A stretch of DNA of 64,000 bases, taken from NCBI GenBank assembly GCA_028386065.3, contig JAKUCV010001313.1:62001-126000 (forward strand). The letters run 5' to 3'. Origin of the DNA: Turnera subulata. Its lineage: Eukaryota > Streptophyta > Magnoliopsida > Malpighiales > Passifloraceae. The notes below the pieces were generated by a model, which saw only the letters and a program-made list of their open reading frames with translations, did not search any database and was not told the origin of the DNA. Below are positions 11,901 through 22,430 of this stretch, in pieces (position 1 is the first letter of the stretch; the number at the start of each line of letters is the position of its first letter). Position numbers and translations under genes: made by a program.

Positions 11901-14151
11901 CCTCAACTCTCTTCCACCATTGAAGTGCAGTGCCTTTCAATTTAAGCTTAACAAATAACACTTTTCTCTTTTCAACCAAAGGTTTCCACTCAAAATAATT
12001 CTCCAAACTTGCTTCCCAATCTAAATAGTCTTCCATATGCATCTTTCCAGAAAAATCTGAAACTTCTATCTTAATTCCACCACTATTCAGATGTAAAGCA
12101 TGAACTAACCTCTCTTCAAGTCCGCCTCCTGCTGCGTTGCCTGCAGCTCCAGCATTGTGAAAAGGGTTTTCTTCATCAGAGTCATCAACTTCCGTTGATT
12201 CTGCCCCTCGACTACCTTCCGGTATATCTGCAGGGTTGGTGTTGCCTTCCGGAATCTCCATTCGGGCTGCCACCGGTTCCTGTCGCCGTAGCGCGCGCAT
12301 ATCTCGCGATAATGCTGCAATCTGACGCTGAAGATCAACTAGGATATCTTGCTGATTTTGATTTCCTTGCCCACGACCTCTACCTCTGCCTACCATGGTG
12401 TCGTTTTCGCAAACCTATTTGCGAACGTTTCGCTCCGCTACCAATTGATGTAGGGTAGAGAATAGGATAGAGAATAGAAAACTCAAAATAGCAGAGAATC
12501 TAGCGGAATACGCAATCAGAATTGTTTAGGAACAATAGGATTGATAATTAGGGTTTAAAACCACTAGAGACGTATAGTCAAAATAAGATAATAATAAGCT
12601 ACCGAAAACTAAAGCTAACATAACCTATTTATACTAGAGAAAACCTAAATATAAAAGGGATACTACGCGTAAACAGTACGCGTGAACAGTAGCCGGCTGC
12701 TACAGTGACATGTGAATAGTGACATGTGAACAGTAACTGACCCAACAAAACAATAAAATAAAATATTAAAATACTAATAATTTTGCTCCTGCATCATTAT
12801 CAATTAGTTGCCCCATTGCTTTCCATATTTGGTGAGAGACACAACAGCCAGAAGTTCAGTCTCTTGCAGATTAGGACACAAAAAAATAGCTGCTAATACA
12901 TCACATTCACTGCTTGGATTGTTCCTATATATTATGAAGCTACAATAACTGAGAACCTCTTTGTTGATTTTGTTAAGGGATTGGCTTATGTGGATTTTTC
13001 GGATGAGAAACACCTCACTGCAGCAGTAGCAAAGAATAGGAAGATGTTACTTGGCAAGAAATTGAGCATTGCACGATCAGACCCAAAAAAAGGCAAAAAA
13101 GATGTTCGCCAAGGCCTGAAGCAAGATGGTAGGTCCAATGGTCTTGGTTTCTGCCTGGTTTTTGTTTCAGCAGCCTGAATTTTGGTAAATGCATCTAATC
13201 ATGTAGTCGTCACACCCGGTTTTGTTGGTCAGCCTAGGGACTTTTCGTTTATTTTCTTCCTTTGTTTTCCTTGTATAAATCTTAGAGGCTGTATTTAACC
13301 CATATGAAAGCTGTGCATTAGTCCAGTGAAAGATAAGCTTTTAGTTCCTCTGAACAGCCAGCCAAGGGATTATGGAGGCATCTTGTTGAAAGGTTTGCAG
13401 GGAGTAAGTTGTATGGGAGTACAAGAATAAAAGAGGTGAATGCCTAGATGAAAATGGAGAGAATTGATTGAGTAGGGAAGGAAGGGCCTAAATTGAGGTT
13501 TCATGCTTTTTAAAATTTCTAGGTCCAGTTCCTCATCCCCAAGAGCAAAAACCAAGATTCGCCTACCATCCCCTTGCAAGAGTTGCAAAATCCTAGAGAA
13601 AAGTGCTAAGTCTGTCAGGATAATCATGTACTCATGCTTCATTCAATTTGGAAATATGGGCCATCCGAAATTGGAGTAAGCTAGTCCAATGAATAGGTGA
13701 TAGATTGTCAGATATTCTTCTTTAGTAAACTTACTGTCTGCTACTTTGAACTTGATTGAAGTTGCAACAGGAACTCTCTTCTTTTATGTTTTAATTATCC
13801 AGTGCCTCATTCAACCGCTGCTTAACTTATTTTTCATAAATTCTTAGGCTGTAGACTTTTACTTGACAAACTCTTATTGCAGGAAATACTAGTGACCCAA
13901 GTGGAGCGGGTGGGGATTCTGCATCTAAGGGGTCTGTGGAAAGCACAAAAGAAAATGAGCCATCTCAGTTTCCTCGTTCTGCTGCTCGTAGATTAGGTGA
14001 CAACATCCAGCTCAGAGGGAAGAACACATTTGCAGTACCAAGGAACGTGAGGCCACTTGGTTGGGCTGCAGACAAGCCAAAACCTGCTGAAGGGGGAGAT
14101 GATAACCCAAAATCAAACGAGGAGTTCAGGAAAATGTTTATTAAAGGTTGA
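5993..14151 (+). CDS. SART3: SART3/Prp24-type U6 snRNP recycling factor (HAT repeats plus RRM)
   Basis: The family (Arabidopsis EMB140) binds U6 snRNA and helps re-anneal U4/U6 after splicing, in the nucleus. Exons: 5993-6235, 6325-6516, 6666-6881, 7000-7275, 7502-7636, 7707-7832, 8104-8148, 8266-8373, 8506-8648, 8799-8922, 9361-9435, 9903-10271, 10379-10471, 12978-13128, 13883-14151. They give 854 residues. The start is an acidic, serine-rich stretch. Residues about 65-560 are HAT (half-a-TPR) repeats (LLYERAV twice, IWLDYTRY, WLRFEREF). A lysine-rich linker follows, then one RRM (about 673-750) with RNP2 AFISNL and RNP1 RGLAYVDF. The last residues, SNEEFRKMFIKG, match the C-terminal LSm-contact motif of Prp24/SART3. 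I see one RRM where human SART3 has two. Intron 12 has a GC donor (CAG then GCAAGT at 10272). Intron 13 splits the RRM between RNP2 and RNP1 and is enlarged to 2.5 kb by an antisense retrotransposon. Confidence 0.92.
10549..10747 (-). repeat. Truncated 3' LTR of the intronic retrotransposon
   Basis: This copy is identical by eye to 12446-12644 and then changes abruptly to internal sequence at 10748. It lacks the 152 bp matching 12645-12796, which hold most of U3. Because reverse transcription makes both LTRs alike, the loss most simply came after insertion, in one deletion that also removed pol. Confidence 0.85.
10718..12396 (-). pseudogene. Frameshifted gag of the intronic retrotransposon
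   Basis: The ATG at 12394-12396 opens 49 bases after the 5' LTR. The first 223 codons carry a basic, glycine-rich start and a Retrotrans_gag domain (ALQWWKRVEEQ, YERFHSLRQRSMTVEEY). The frame then hits TGA near 11725. Gag-like sequence resumes in another frame (11692 onward: TSRFLSGLNRAVRDE) and includes a CCHC knuckle, CFICGEKGHFSYSC, then an acidic tail that runs into the 3' LTR. One base appears to be missing at about 11725-11735. Gag forms the particle shell of such elements; this copy could make only the N-terminal part. Confidence 0.85.
12446..12796 (-). repeat. 5' LTR of the intronic retrotransposon
   Basis: 351 bp bounded by TG...CA. On the minus strand TATAAATA (12626-12633) sits about 165 bases into the LTR and is a good TATA candidate, placing U3 to its right and R/U5 to its left. 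U3 contains repeated ACATGTGAA(T/C)AGT and ACGCGT(A/G)AACAGT units (about 12667-12740), possibly enhancer repeats. Transcription from here would run antisense across SART3 exons 13 to 1. Confidence 0.85.
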
Positions 14152-17100
14152 GGTTTGACAATGGGTTCGCTGGAAGGGAGTTGCTTGCTTGGTGGTTTTG
14201 TTATGGAAAAGTTTGTACAGAATCTTTTTTTTGGTGTAAGCTATTGCATTATTTGAACTCTAAGTTTTTGGGGGTTAAGACGTGGCTGGCACTAACATTA
14301 CCACTGCAGGGATTGGAATATCAAAGGCTTTCCTCCTGATATTTTGGGGAGAATATTGTAATATGTTACGTTACGACCTAGTTTTGTTATAGAACTATCG
14401 CTGTAACTCGATGCAAGTTTAAGGAGGCAGACCTTGCATGAGCCATGAGAAAGTACCCCCCGGTGTTTGTTTGTCATCCGATAGTAACTCAGGGATGTGA
14501 CAGATTAGGGAGGAGTCGAGTGTCTTTGCAATGTTATCTCGTGACAAGCATACATTAATGTCTTGTACTAGATGCGTATATTAATTACCCCTAAAGTTAT
14601 GAAAAAAGGATCCGTATATTTGTGTCAGTTTTGATGCCAATACAGGGATGGAATGCTATGTGGATCCTATGAAGAAGAAAGGTGGATGAGGTTTAATTAA
14701 TTAGGTGTTTCCAAGAGGGATGAACTAATTTAGAGCATTCATGTAAGGAGATTGTGGTGGTGGACGGCACGGGAGGGAGGGACCCCTCGAAATTAAAACA
14801 ATTTAGGGAATACGTGAAAGAATTGAATTAGAAGGAGACAAAAAGAAAAAAGTTTAGGGGGATGGGGGGGTAGTAATAGTATTGTAGTGGTAGTAATAGG
14901 TCATATGGCATGCTGGCATTAAGCCAAGCATGCGTCTCACTCTCAAAGAGTTTGGGAGACTTTATGGGGGATCACGCAAAAAGGGCACAACCCTTCACTC
15001 CTCCTCCCATTTCATTTCAATTCAATTCAATTTCAATTTGTCTTTATTCTTTTTAATCATCATTCACTGCACACTTCCATTATGCCAAGGTAACTCTTCT
15101 AGCTAGTCCTTCCTTTCCTTCCAAGTTCCATCCTATATGCAATATTTACAATTCATTTACACCATACACACACGTACATACTGTATAACTATGATATTGC
15201 TAACTCCAAATCAATCTAATTATTTTTCTGATAAAAAAAATAGATTAGAAGTTGATCATGCATATATACACCAGGTATATAGTACAGGTGCATATATAAT
15301 TCTTCTTTATTCTATTTTTCTGATGCTCAACTTTAATTTACTTTGCACACTGCCATTTACATTTAGGGCGGTAGTTAAATGAAAGAAAAAGAAAAAGAAA
15401 CGAATACGAAAAAGAAACAAAAACAAAATTAGGCAATGATCTCTTTTCTAATTAATACTACTAGCTAGTATATATAGGTAGGAGAACAACAAATGAGATC
15501 AATCGATGGTATGATAAACGATCAGTGGTTGGATCCGGAGAAAGAAATAAGAAGAATATTGAGATGATGATGATGATGATGAGTTTGCAGGTTTTTGGGA
15601 TATTGAGCTGCTGTTTACGCTTTGCATATGCATGCGTTGTGATACTGGTGTACCTATATTATACTATCTGCATGGTCCCCTTCTGCTGCCTGGGTAAAAT
15701 ATTCTTTCTTATCCCTGCAGTCAAAATTAATATCCCGAAATCCGATGATTTGTATATCCAAATCCAAATCCAAACCTACTCTCCTCTCTTCTCCATCTTC
15801 TGTTACTTACTACACGTACTTGCTATATATCTGAATGAATTGATGATAAGAAGAATATATCTTCAGTATGTTGCTTTCTTTTAATTTTTTAATTACATAT
15901 ATTTTCTTGGTGTGTACGATTTATGATAGTATGTATTTTCTTGCTACTCATCATCATCAGCACGAGCTATTAATGTAAAGGGTACTCTCGATATTTTAGA
16001 CAGTAAGTATCATTTGGTAGTATATTTGCCTTCAAAGCGTACGAAAGCACACCAGTAATGTATATATGGACTTGGGGATATCGGAGTGGAAGTGCGTGGA
16101 CCATCCAGTAACTGGCTAATATATATTCTTGCAAACGAAATAAAGTTTAGCAAAACCAATGAAAAAAAAAATCAGAATTCAGAGACCTAACAGAGGAATA
16201 TTCATTCACCAAAGTAAAGTGTTATAGATGCAAAGGAATTTTAAGGAATATTGCAAAGATTTTGGGTTTGCCCTACTTTACGTTTTTCTTACACGTTCTC
16301 GAACGAATTAATTAACTTTAGATGATTGATGATGGTGGGGGCATATATATGTCACAACCGAAGATCTGCAGAGAAGACATAGATAGATAGATAGATAGAT
16401 ACTAATGGATTTGTGTAAAAGGAAAGGAAGCCTTAGCTAGCTAGCTTTTTATTCTTTTTATTCTTTTTGTTGTTTCCTTGCTTTGAATCTCATCCCATTT
16501 TACATACACCGACTGGAGAATATTGTAGGGCTACCTTCTGACCTTAATTTAGCCTTTAAGCCCGAGAGTCCAAACAAATAAATTTTCTTTAACAAAAAAA
16601 AAAAGAAAAGAAAAGGGTAATGGGAATGTTCCCCATGATGGCTAATCTTTCTTTGCCTTTAATTTTGTTTCTTCTCTTTTTCCCCTCAAAAAAGTTGAAG
16701 AGAAAATAATAAGCGAAGATTCCACATATCCCCACAGTACTACAGATAGAAAAGAAAGCACAGCCTCATCGCCTTAGCACTAATAAGTGGATCCAATGTC
16801 ATATCCTAAAACAATAATGCCGGCCAAAGGATATTCGTTAAAAGATATGTAATGCTATTTGATACAAAAGCTAAATTTTATTTGAAAAGGATTTGATTTG
16901 ATTTGAGCACATGATCAAACTGGCGGGGTCGTCTGCAGGTCATATATACTTTTATATGGTTTAATCTTAATCTTAGCTATTACGTACTAACAGGGTCGAC
17001 GACGTACATTCTTTGTTGATGACAAAGATCATATATATATATATATGTATGTATGATCAACAATGATGAGATAATTTGTGTATTCCATCACATTTTCTTT

Positions 17101-20100
17101 TTGGTTTTGCTTTTTTAAGATGCCAAATAACTTTCCTCTAATTAATAATCTCGATCACTACCATGCCACAAACCTCTTTTGTCATTGGTGCCTTGTCTTA
17201 GGAAACAAAGCTTCCTTAAAAGATATCAATCATTCTCTCTATTTTGCAAATCAAAGCAGGTAAGTGTAGGCGTTTCACCCATCAAGGCAACAAAGTGAAT
17301 GATTATTTTCCGTTTAGGGAACCATGCATGCATTAATTGGATGAGCCAGGAGGGTAGTGTTATATTATTTGTGTTTGGGGTTTATTTTTGTTTTACGAGA
17401 AATGACACTACAGGGCCCCGTCATTGCTTGCAATTGGCCAATTAAAGCCGAAGCTTTGCTTTTTCTTACTCTTTGATTGATCACTACTCAACCAACAATG
17501 TGCTCTACATATATACATGATATGCAGGACAGCTAAAAATTACTACTATACATATATATATGCAAGAATGGTCATTTTTATATATAAATAAACCATCATC
17601 ATTCTTGCTAATTTCACACTCATTCCCTTCTCCCATCACTCTCTTTTTCTCTCTTCAATGCTATGCAATAATCAATATCATTCCAATCCAAGTGGTAGTA
17701 GTGCAAGTTTTTAATATATATATATATGTTTCTTTGTTGCGATAACAAAAAAAACATATATATATATGTTTCTTTGGTTTCCTTGGAATCAACACAACTC
17801 AGTTTGGAATCTCGTCATCTTTAACCGTTGGGGTTCGATGCTGCCAATCTATTATTCTAACTCATTTTGCACTACTAGCTAGGGCCTAGCTAATTTTAAT
17901 GATTATTTTCTATGACTATATTTTTTTTTTCTTTACTTTGCTTGTAAAAATTCGAGCAGACTTTGTGATATGAAGAATTCCTGAACTGTGACAATATATA
18001 TACTTTTATTATGGTTTCCTCCTGCGTCTTCCTCTTTGTTTTAGAATCGGCTAGCTTCCTCTAATATATATATATTATTATTATTATTATTATGAAGTTC
18101 CATCTTTGATCAGAGGATGCCGACGACATTGGAAAGAACGCACAGCGGATAAGAGTTGATAGGATATTCCATATGTGTGAATTCGAAAGCAAAACTCCCC
18201 CAACCCAAACCAGTTGATCTATCAAACATTCACATTAATGATTGCATATATAAGCCTTTTTAAATGGGAACCTGTGATATATAGTGCTAATGCATGCATG
18301 CTCTACTACAAGTTTTAGTTTTCTTTTCAACAGAGCTTTAGTTAGTTTTCTTCTACGTTATTAAATCTAAATTATCAGGGTAATTAATTCTGTGACAAAT
18401 CTAATTAATGTGTTCCAGCTTTGTTTGATGAGAGGCTTTGAGAGTCTCAAAGACGTACACAAGAATTTGGGGTGGCAGTGATTGAGATTGATGGATACTG
18501 TGTGTCCCTCACTTTAATAGCAGGCGATAGAACAAAAATTTTAAAAAATTACTAGTACAAGAAAAAAAAAATTCTGAGTAGTAGCAGACTAGTAGTATAG
18601 TATGGAAAAGAAGAAAAGAAAGGCTGCAAGTATTTTGATATTTTCTTTCACTGTCTGTCTCCTCCTTGAAAATTGCGAAGGTTTTGTGTCATCGACACTA
18701 TTTATGCCGGTGGACCCTTCTTCACCCAGTCTCATAATTACTACCCTCTAACACAAATTGTATTGTACCCAACCCCTTCACTCTTCTTCCTCTTCTCTCT
18801 AGATCTCTCTTCAGTGAACATGTAAAAACAAAACAAAAATTAAAGGAAGGCAAATGGCAAAGAAACTAATCAAAGATTGATTGATGAATTTCGTACATTA
18901 TAGGTAGCTAGGCAGAGTTTAATTTCTGGAAGCCTTAATTAGCCAAGTGCGTGCCCGATCCATGAGAGTCGTACAACAAAGAAGAAAAGCAATAAAAGAA
19001 AAAGTGTGGTCAGCCATGGCATGAAGAATTACTGGAAGAAGACACAACATACATAAAAACAAAACCCCCTAGCTAAAAAGATTGATACAAAAAAAAAAAA
19101 AGTATCTCTCTCCAAATGTGGAGTAGTGGACTGATCGAATAAAGGCCAAAGGGATAATGAAGAATAAAGTGTTTTTGATAATTACATCTAATAAAGCGAG
19201 TACTTATAAAAGCATTAATTTTCTCCACCGTATGTATAAAAACAATTTAATAAATCACAGGGCAATTCAAGAGCTAGCCAAAAGAGAAAAAAAAATAGCA
19301 ACTCACACACAAATGTTGAACGAACTATATCCATATCAAAATATTAACCTAGCTAATTAAAAAGGTTTTCCATTAACCCGCCCGATATATTCTTAATTTT
19401 CGTCGCAAATCTTTACTAAGGCAATTGCACAACCCACGTAGTTTGGGGGGATTTCTGGGTACTGGTTAAGTTAACCGCTGTTGATAAGCCTCACATATAT
19501 ATATATATATATAGCTTGTAATTATTCATTCTATCTTTCTATCTATTGCTTTTATTACTAGTACTAGTAGTCTAGTACGTCCATCATCATCACTATTGTT
19601 AATTTGTTTCTGTCTTTCTTAATATTCTCTTTCCAAAGTTTCATGTGATGAGCGTGAATGTAATATATGCAACTGTCCTTTTGGTCTTCCGACCAAGCCA
19701 AGCCAAGCAAGCCAAGGCACCATCATTCTTACTTACTTACTTTGAGTAATACTTTTTCATGACACTGCAGCCACTACTTTAATTTCCATCGGTGAATTTT
19801 CATATACATATGAGAAGAGCTATATATATCATTATAAATAATAATCCAAATATATATATTATATTGTCGAAAACTTGGTTTGCCTAATTAACTTGCCTCC
19901 TTTATGGTGCATCGTTATGTACTTACCATGGTTCCCATGCATAACCAAGAATATGTAGGAGAGACAGTATTATAGGCGGCTAATCTCTTTTTTAAAAAAG
20001 GAGAAGAAGAAGAGATAGACTAATTAAGAGGGTACTATATATATATTGTAGGGAAGTCGATAATTATTGAAATTTTTTTTTTTTGAGAATCAAATATAAT

Positions 20101-21410
20101 TATTCAAATTTGTATGCATGTGGGGTAAACAATTAATTGGTTGGAAGAATGAATTTGAATTTTTGTTTTGAAGAATTCAAAAGGATTCTAAAATTGTCAT
20201 AACTCCCTTTGCTTGTCCTCTCCACTCACTCTGACACACACACACTCTGCTATCTGAATATATGGCGTAAATACTTTGATACAAACCTGATAGTGCAAGC
20301 AAAGCAATCGCCCCCCACCCTTTTTCTTTTTTTCTTTTTATTTTCTCTTCCCCCTAGCTATAATCTCCTCTAATGAAAACTTATTGTATTTCTTCTGTGT
20401 TTGAAAAAACAGGAAAAAAAAAAAAGAGAGGAAAAGTCTCATCAGCTTTATTTTCTTTTGGGGGTGTGTGTGTGTGTCTACTTACTAGTATTTCCTTTTC
20501 GAGGGCTCAACACCGCCATATCCATAAGCTTGTTACCAATAAAAAAAAAAAAAGAAAAAAAGAGGGACACCCACACACACTAGCTATAAGCATAAGCTCC
20601 TTGCTTAGTGATTGCTTCCAACTGCAAATCCCACCTCAGAAAAACTCTCTCATTGCTTACTCTTCTCCTCTCTTCCTCCCTCAGCTGCATGCACCNCCCC
20701 CCCGCGTCCAATTCTTTTGTTAGCTCTCAATTCCCAAACATTTTAAGCTTCATACGTGCATTATCAGAAACACAGAGTCATTTTCGTCTTCATCTTCCTT
20801 TGCTACTTAACTATATTCATTTGTTTCTTTCTTTTATGGGAGCTAGTATAACTGGTTGGCAGTCATCCAGTTCCTCCTCCTCCTCCTCCATTTCGTAGAT
20901 ATGATCAGTTCAACTTTGAAGAAGTTGATCATCATGAGATACTACTAGCTATATATAGTGCCTATAGCCACAGTTAAGAAATGTCTTGGGGCGCTGCATT
21001 TTAATTTGTTTTCTCCTTTTGTCTTTCTGAGTTGACCACACACAAGTAGAGTACGAAGATGGGCTGTCAAGGATCTTTTAGGTTTTCATAAGCTTTAATT
21101 CCTCTCTTTTTTTCTTCTTATATATATATATATATATATCAAAAAGGAGATTGGACCCTGCAGTGTTATATACCGGCCACTTCATAATACTTCAACTATA
21201 TATTCCAAACTCGTTTGTCTTTCCATCTTGTCTTTCTCTTAGTCAAGTGCTCCGTTTAATTGCTCCAGGATTTGATAACTAATTAATTAGTAGTAAGTAT
21301 CTCCTTTCTTTGGTCTCACAAATTAAGTACAGACAGCCAATTAACTACAAACAAAAATCCATCTTTGATTAGTTAGTTAGGCCGCCAAGGCAACATATTT
21401 ATATATATCC
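14152..21410. other. 7.3-kb gene-empty AT-rich spacer
   Basis: After the SART3 3' end (14152 to about 14500) I find no convincing exon on either strand: open frames are short and of low complexity. The stretch holds many (AT)n runs (17030-17046, 17717-17727, 19493-19512, 21120-21139), a (GATA)n run near 16380-16400 and several poly(A/T) tracts. The right-hand 1-2 kb is likely the upstream region and leader of the ZHD gene. One ambiguous base (N) occurs at 20696 within a C run. Confidence 0.6.
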
Positions 21411-22430
21411 ATGGATGTCTCGAGTCATCATGAGGGAGGAGGGGAGATCCCCATTCCAATAAACACTTCATATGGTCACATCATCCATCACGATCATCCT
21501 TCGGCCGCAGCAGTAGTACCCCACAACCACCACATCCTCTCTTCCTCGGCGGCGGCTCCCCAAATCCCCGCAATAACCAACATTAATAATAATGGCCACT
21601 CCTCCATCACCACCGCAGGCATAGATCATCATCATCATGACCCTCCTCCTCCTCATGTCCCCTACGTTAACAAGAAAATGGTGAGGTACAGAGAGTGCCT
21701 CAAGAACCATGCAGCCGCCATGGGGGGCAACGCCACGGATGGGTGTGGGGAGTTCATGCCCAGCGGGGAGGAGGGCAGCATCGAAGCACTCACCTGCTCC
21801 GCCTGCAACTGTCACAGAAACTTCCACAGGAAAGAAATAGAAGGCGAGACCCCCTCCTCCTCCTGCGACCTCTGCAGCTACCATAGCAACAACCCCCCAC
21901 ATAGGGTTAATGGATCAAGAAAGGTGATTCTGAGCCACGGCCACCACAAGAGCATTCTCTCCGGCCCTGAGGCTTTTGGTGGGTACCCGATGGCGGGTGG
22001 TGCCCTAATGGCGCCGTCATCAAGAGCAGGCCCACACCAGCAGCAGCACCACCTCCACCACCACCACCAGATGATAATGTCGACGTCGTACAACAATAAT
22101 ATTATGGGAGGAGGCGGGGGCTCCCTCCCATCGGAGTCTGACGAGCAAGAAGACGTAGGGGGTGGGGTGGTGATGCCCAGCTGCAGGCCTCCCCACCTGA
22201 CCAAGAAAAGATTCAGAACAAAGTTCACGCAGGAACAGAAAGAGAAGATGCTCAACTTTGCAGACAAAGTTGGGTGGAAGATCCAAAAGCAAGAAGAAGC
22301 CGTTGTCCAACAGTTCTGCCAAGACATTGGCGTCAAGCGAAGAGTCCTCAAGGTCTGGATGCACAACAACAAGCACAGCCTCGCCAAGAAGATTCATAAC
22401 CCCACCACCACCACCACCTCCATTAACTAA
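21411..22430 (+). CDS. Zinc-finger homeodomain (ZF-HD/ZHD) transcription factor
   Basis: ZF-HD proteins are plant-specific nuclear transcription factors that dimerise through an N-terminal zinc finger and bind ATTA-type sites through a C-terminal homeodomain. This is one uninterrupted frame of 339 residues, as usual for the family. Residues about 90-145 form the ZF-HD dimerisation domain ([42 protein letters not shown]) with the expected Cys/His pattern. Residues about 263-325 form the homeodomain ([31 protein letters not shown]); the third helix has VWMHNNK where classical homeodomains have WFQN, typical of ZHDs. Histidine/proline-rich low-complexity tracts fill the rest. The start is the first ATG before the conserved region with an open frame. 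Which ZHD subgroup it belongs to cannot be settled here. Confidence 0.95.
   Translation: MDVSSHHEGGGEIPIPINTSYGHIIHHDHPSAAAVVPHNHHILSSSAAAPQIPAITNINNNGHSSITTAGIDHHHHDPPPPHVPYVNKKMVRYRECLKNHAAAMGGNATDGCGEFMPSGEEGSIEALTCSACNCHRNFHRKEIEGETPSSSCDLCSYHSNNPPHRVNGSRKVILSHGHHKSILSGPEAFGGYPMAGGALMAPSSRAGPHQQQHHLHHHHQMIMSTSYNNNIMGGGGGSLPSESDEQEDVGGGVVMPSCRPPHLTKKRFRTKFTQEQKEKMLNFADKVGWKIQKQEEAVVQQFCQDIGVKRRVLKVWMHNNKHSLAKKIHNPTTTTTSIN

Larger units (their letters stand above)
10549..12796 (-). mobile_element. Ty3-like LTR retrotransposon, internally deleted, in SART3 intron 13
   Basis: The element lies antisense to SART3. It is flanked by TTATC at 10544-10548 and 12797-12801, a 5-bp target duplication, and its ends are TGATG...CATCA. 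The right-hand LTR (5' LTR of the element) spans 12446-12796, 351 bp. The left copy matches only 10549-10747 (199 bp, corresponding to 12446-12644), with no mismatch by eye. Next to the 5' LTR, reading leftwards from about 12443, TGGTAGCGGAGC agrees at 10 of 12 bases with the initiator-Met tRNA primer binding site. Only gag is present: no protease, reverse transcriptase or integrase. It is therefore non-autonomous and recent. Confidence 0.9.

Noticed and set aside
17820..17850. GGGGTTCGATGC as a tRNA B box
   Set aside because: No cloverleaf or A box could be built around it in the surrounding AT-rich DNA.
18430..18460. Palindrome CTTTGAGAGTCTCAAAG as a microRNA hairpin
   Set aside because: The arms are only 8 bases with a 1-base loop, and no known plant miRNA sequence is present.
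21468..22397. Long minus-strand frames opposite the ZHD gene
   Set aside because: They mirror His/Pro-rich coding DNA with biased composition; no independent similarity.
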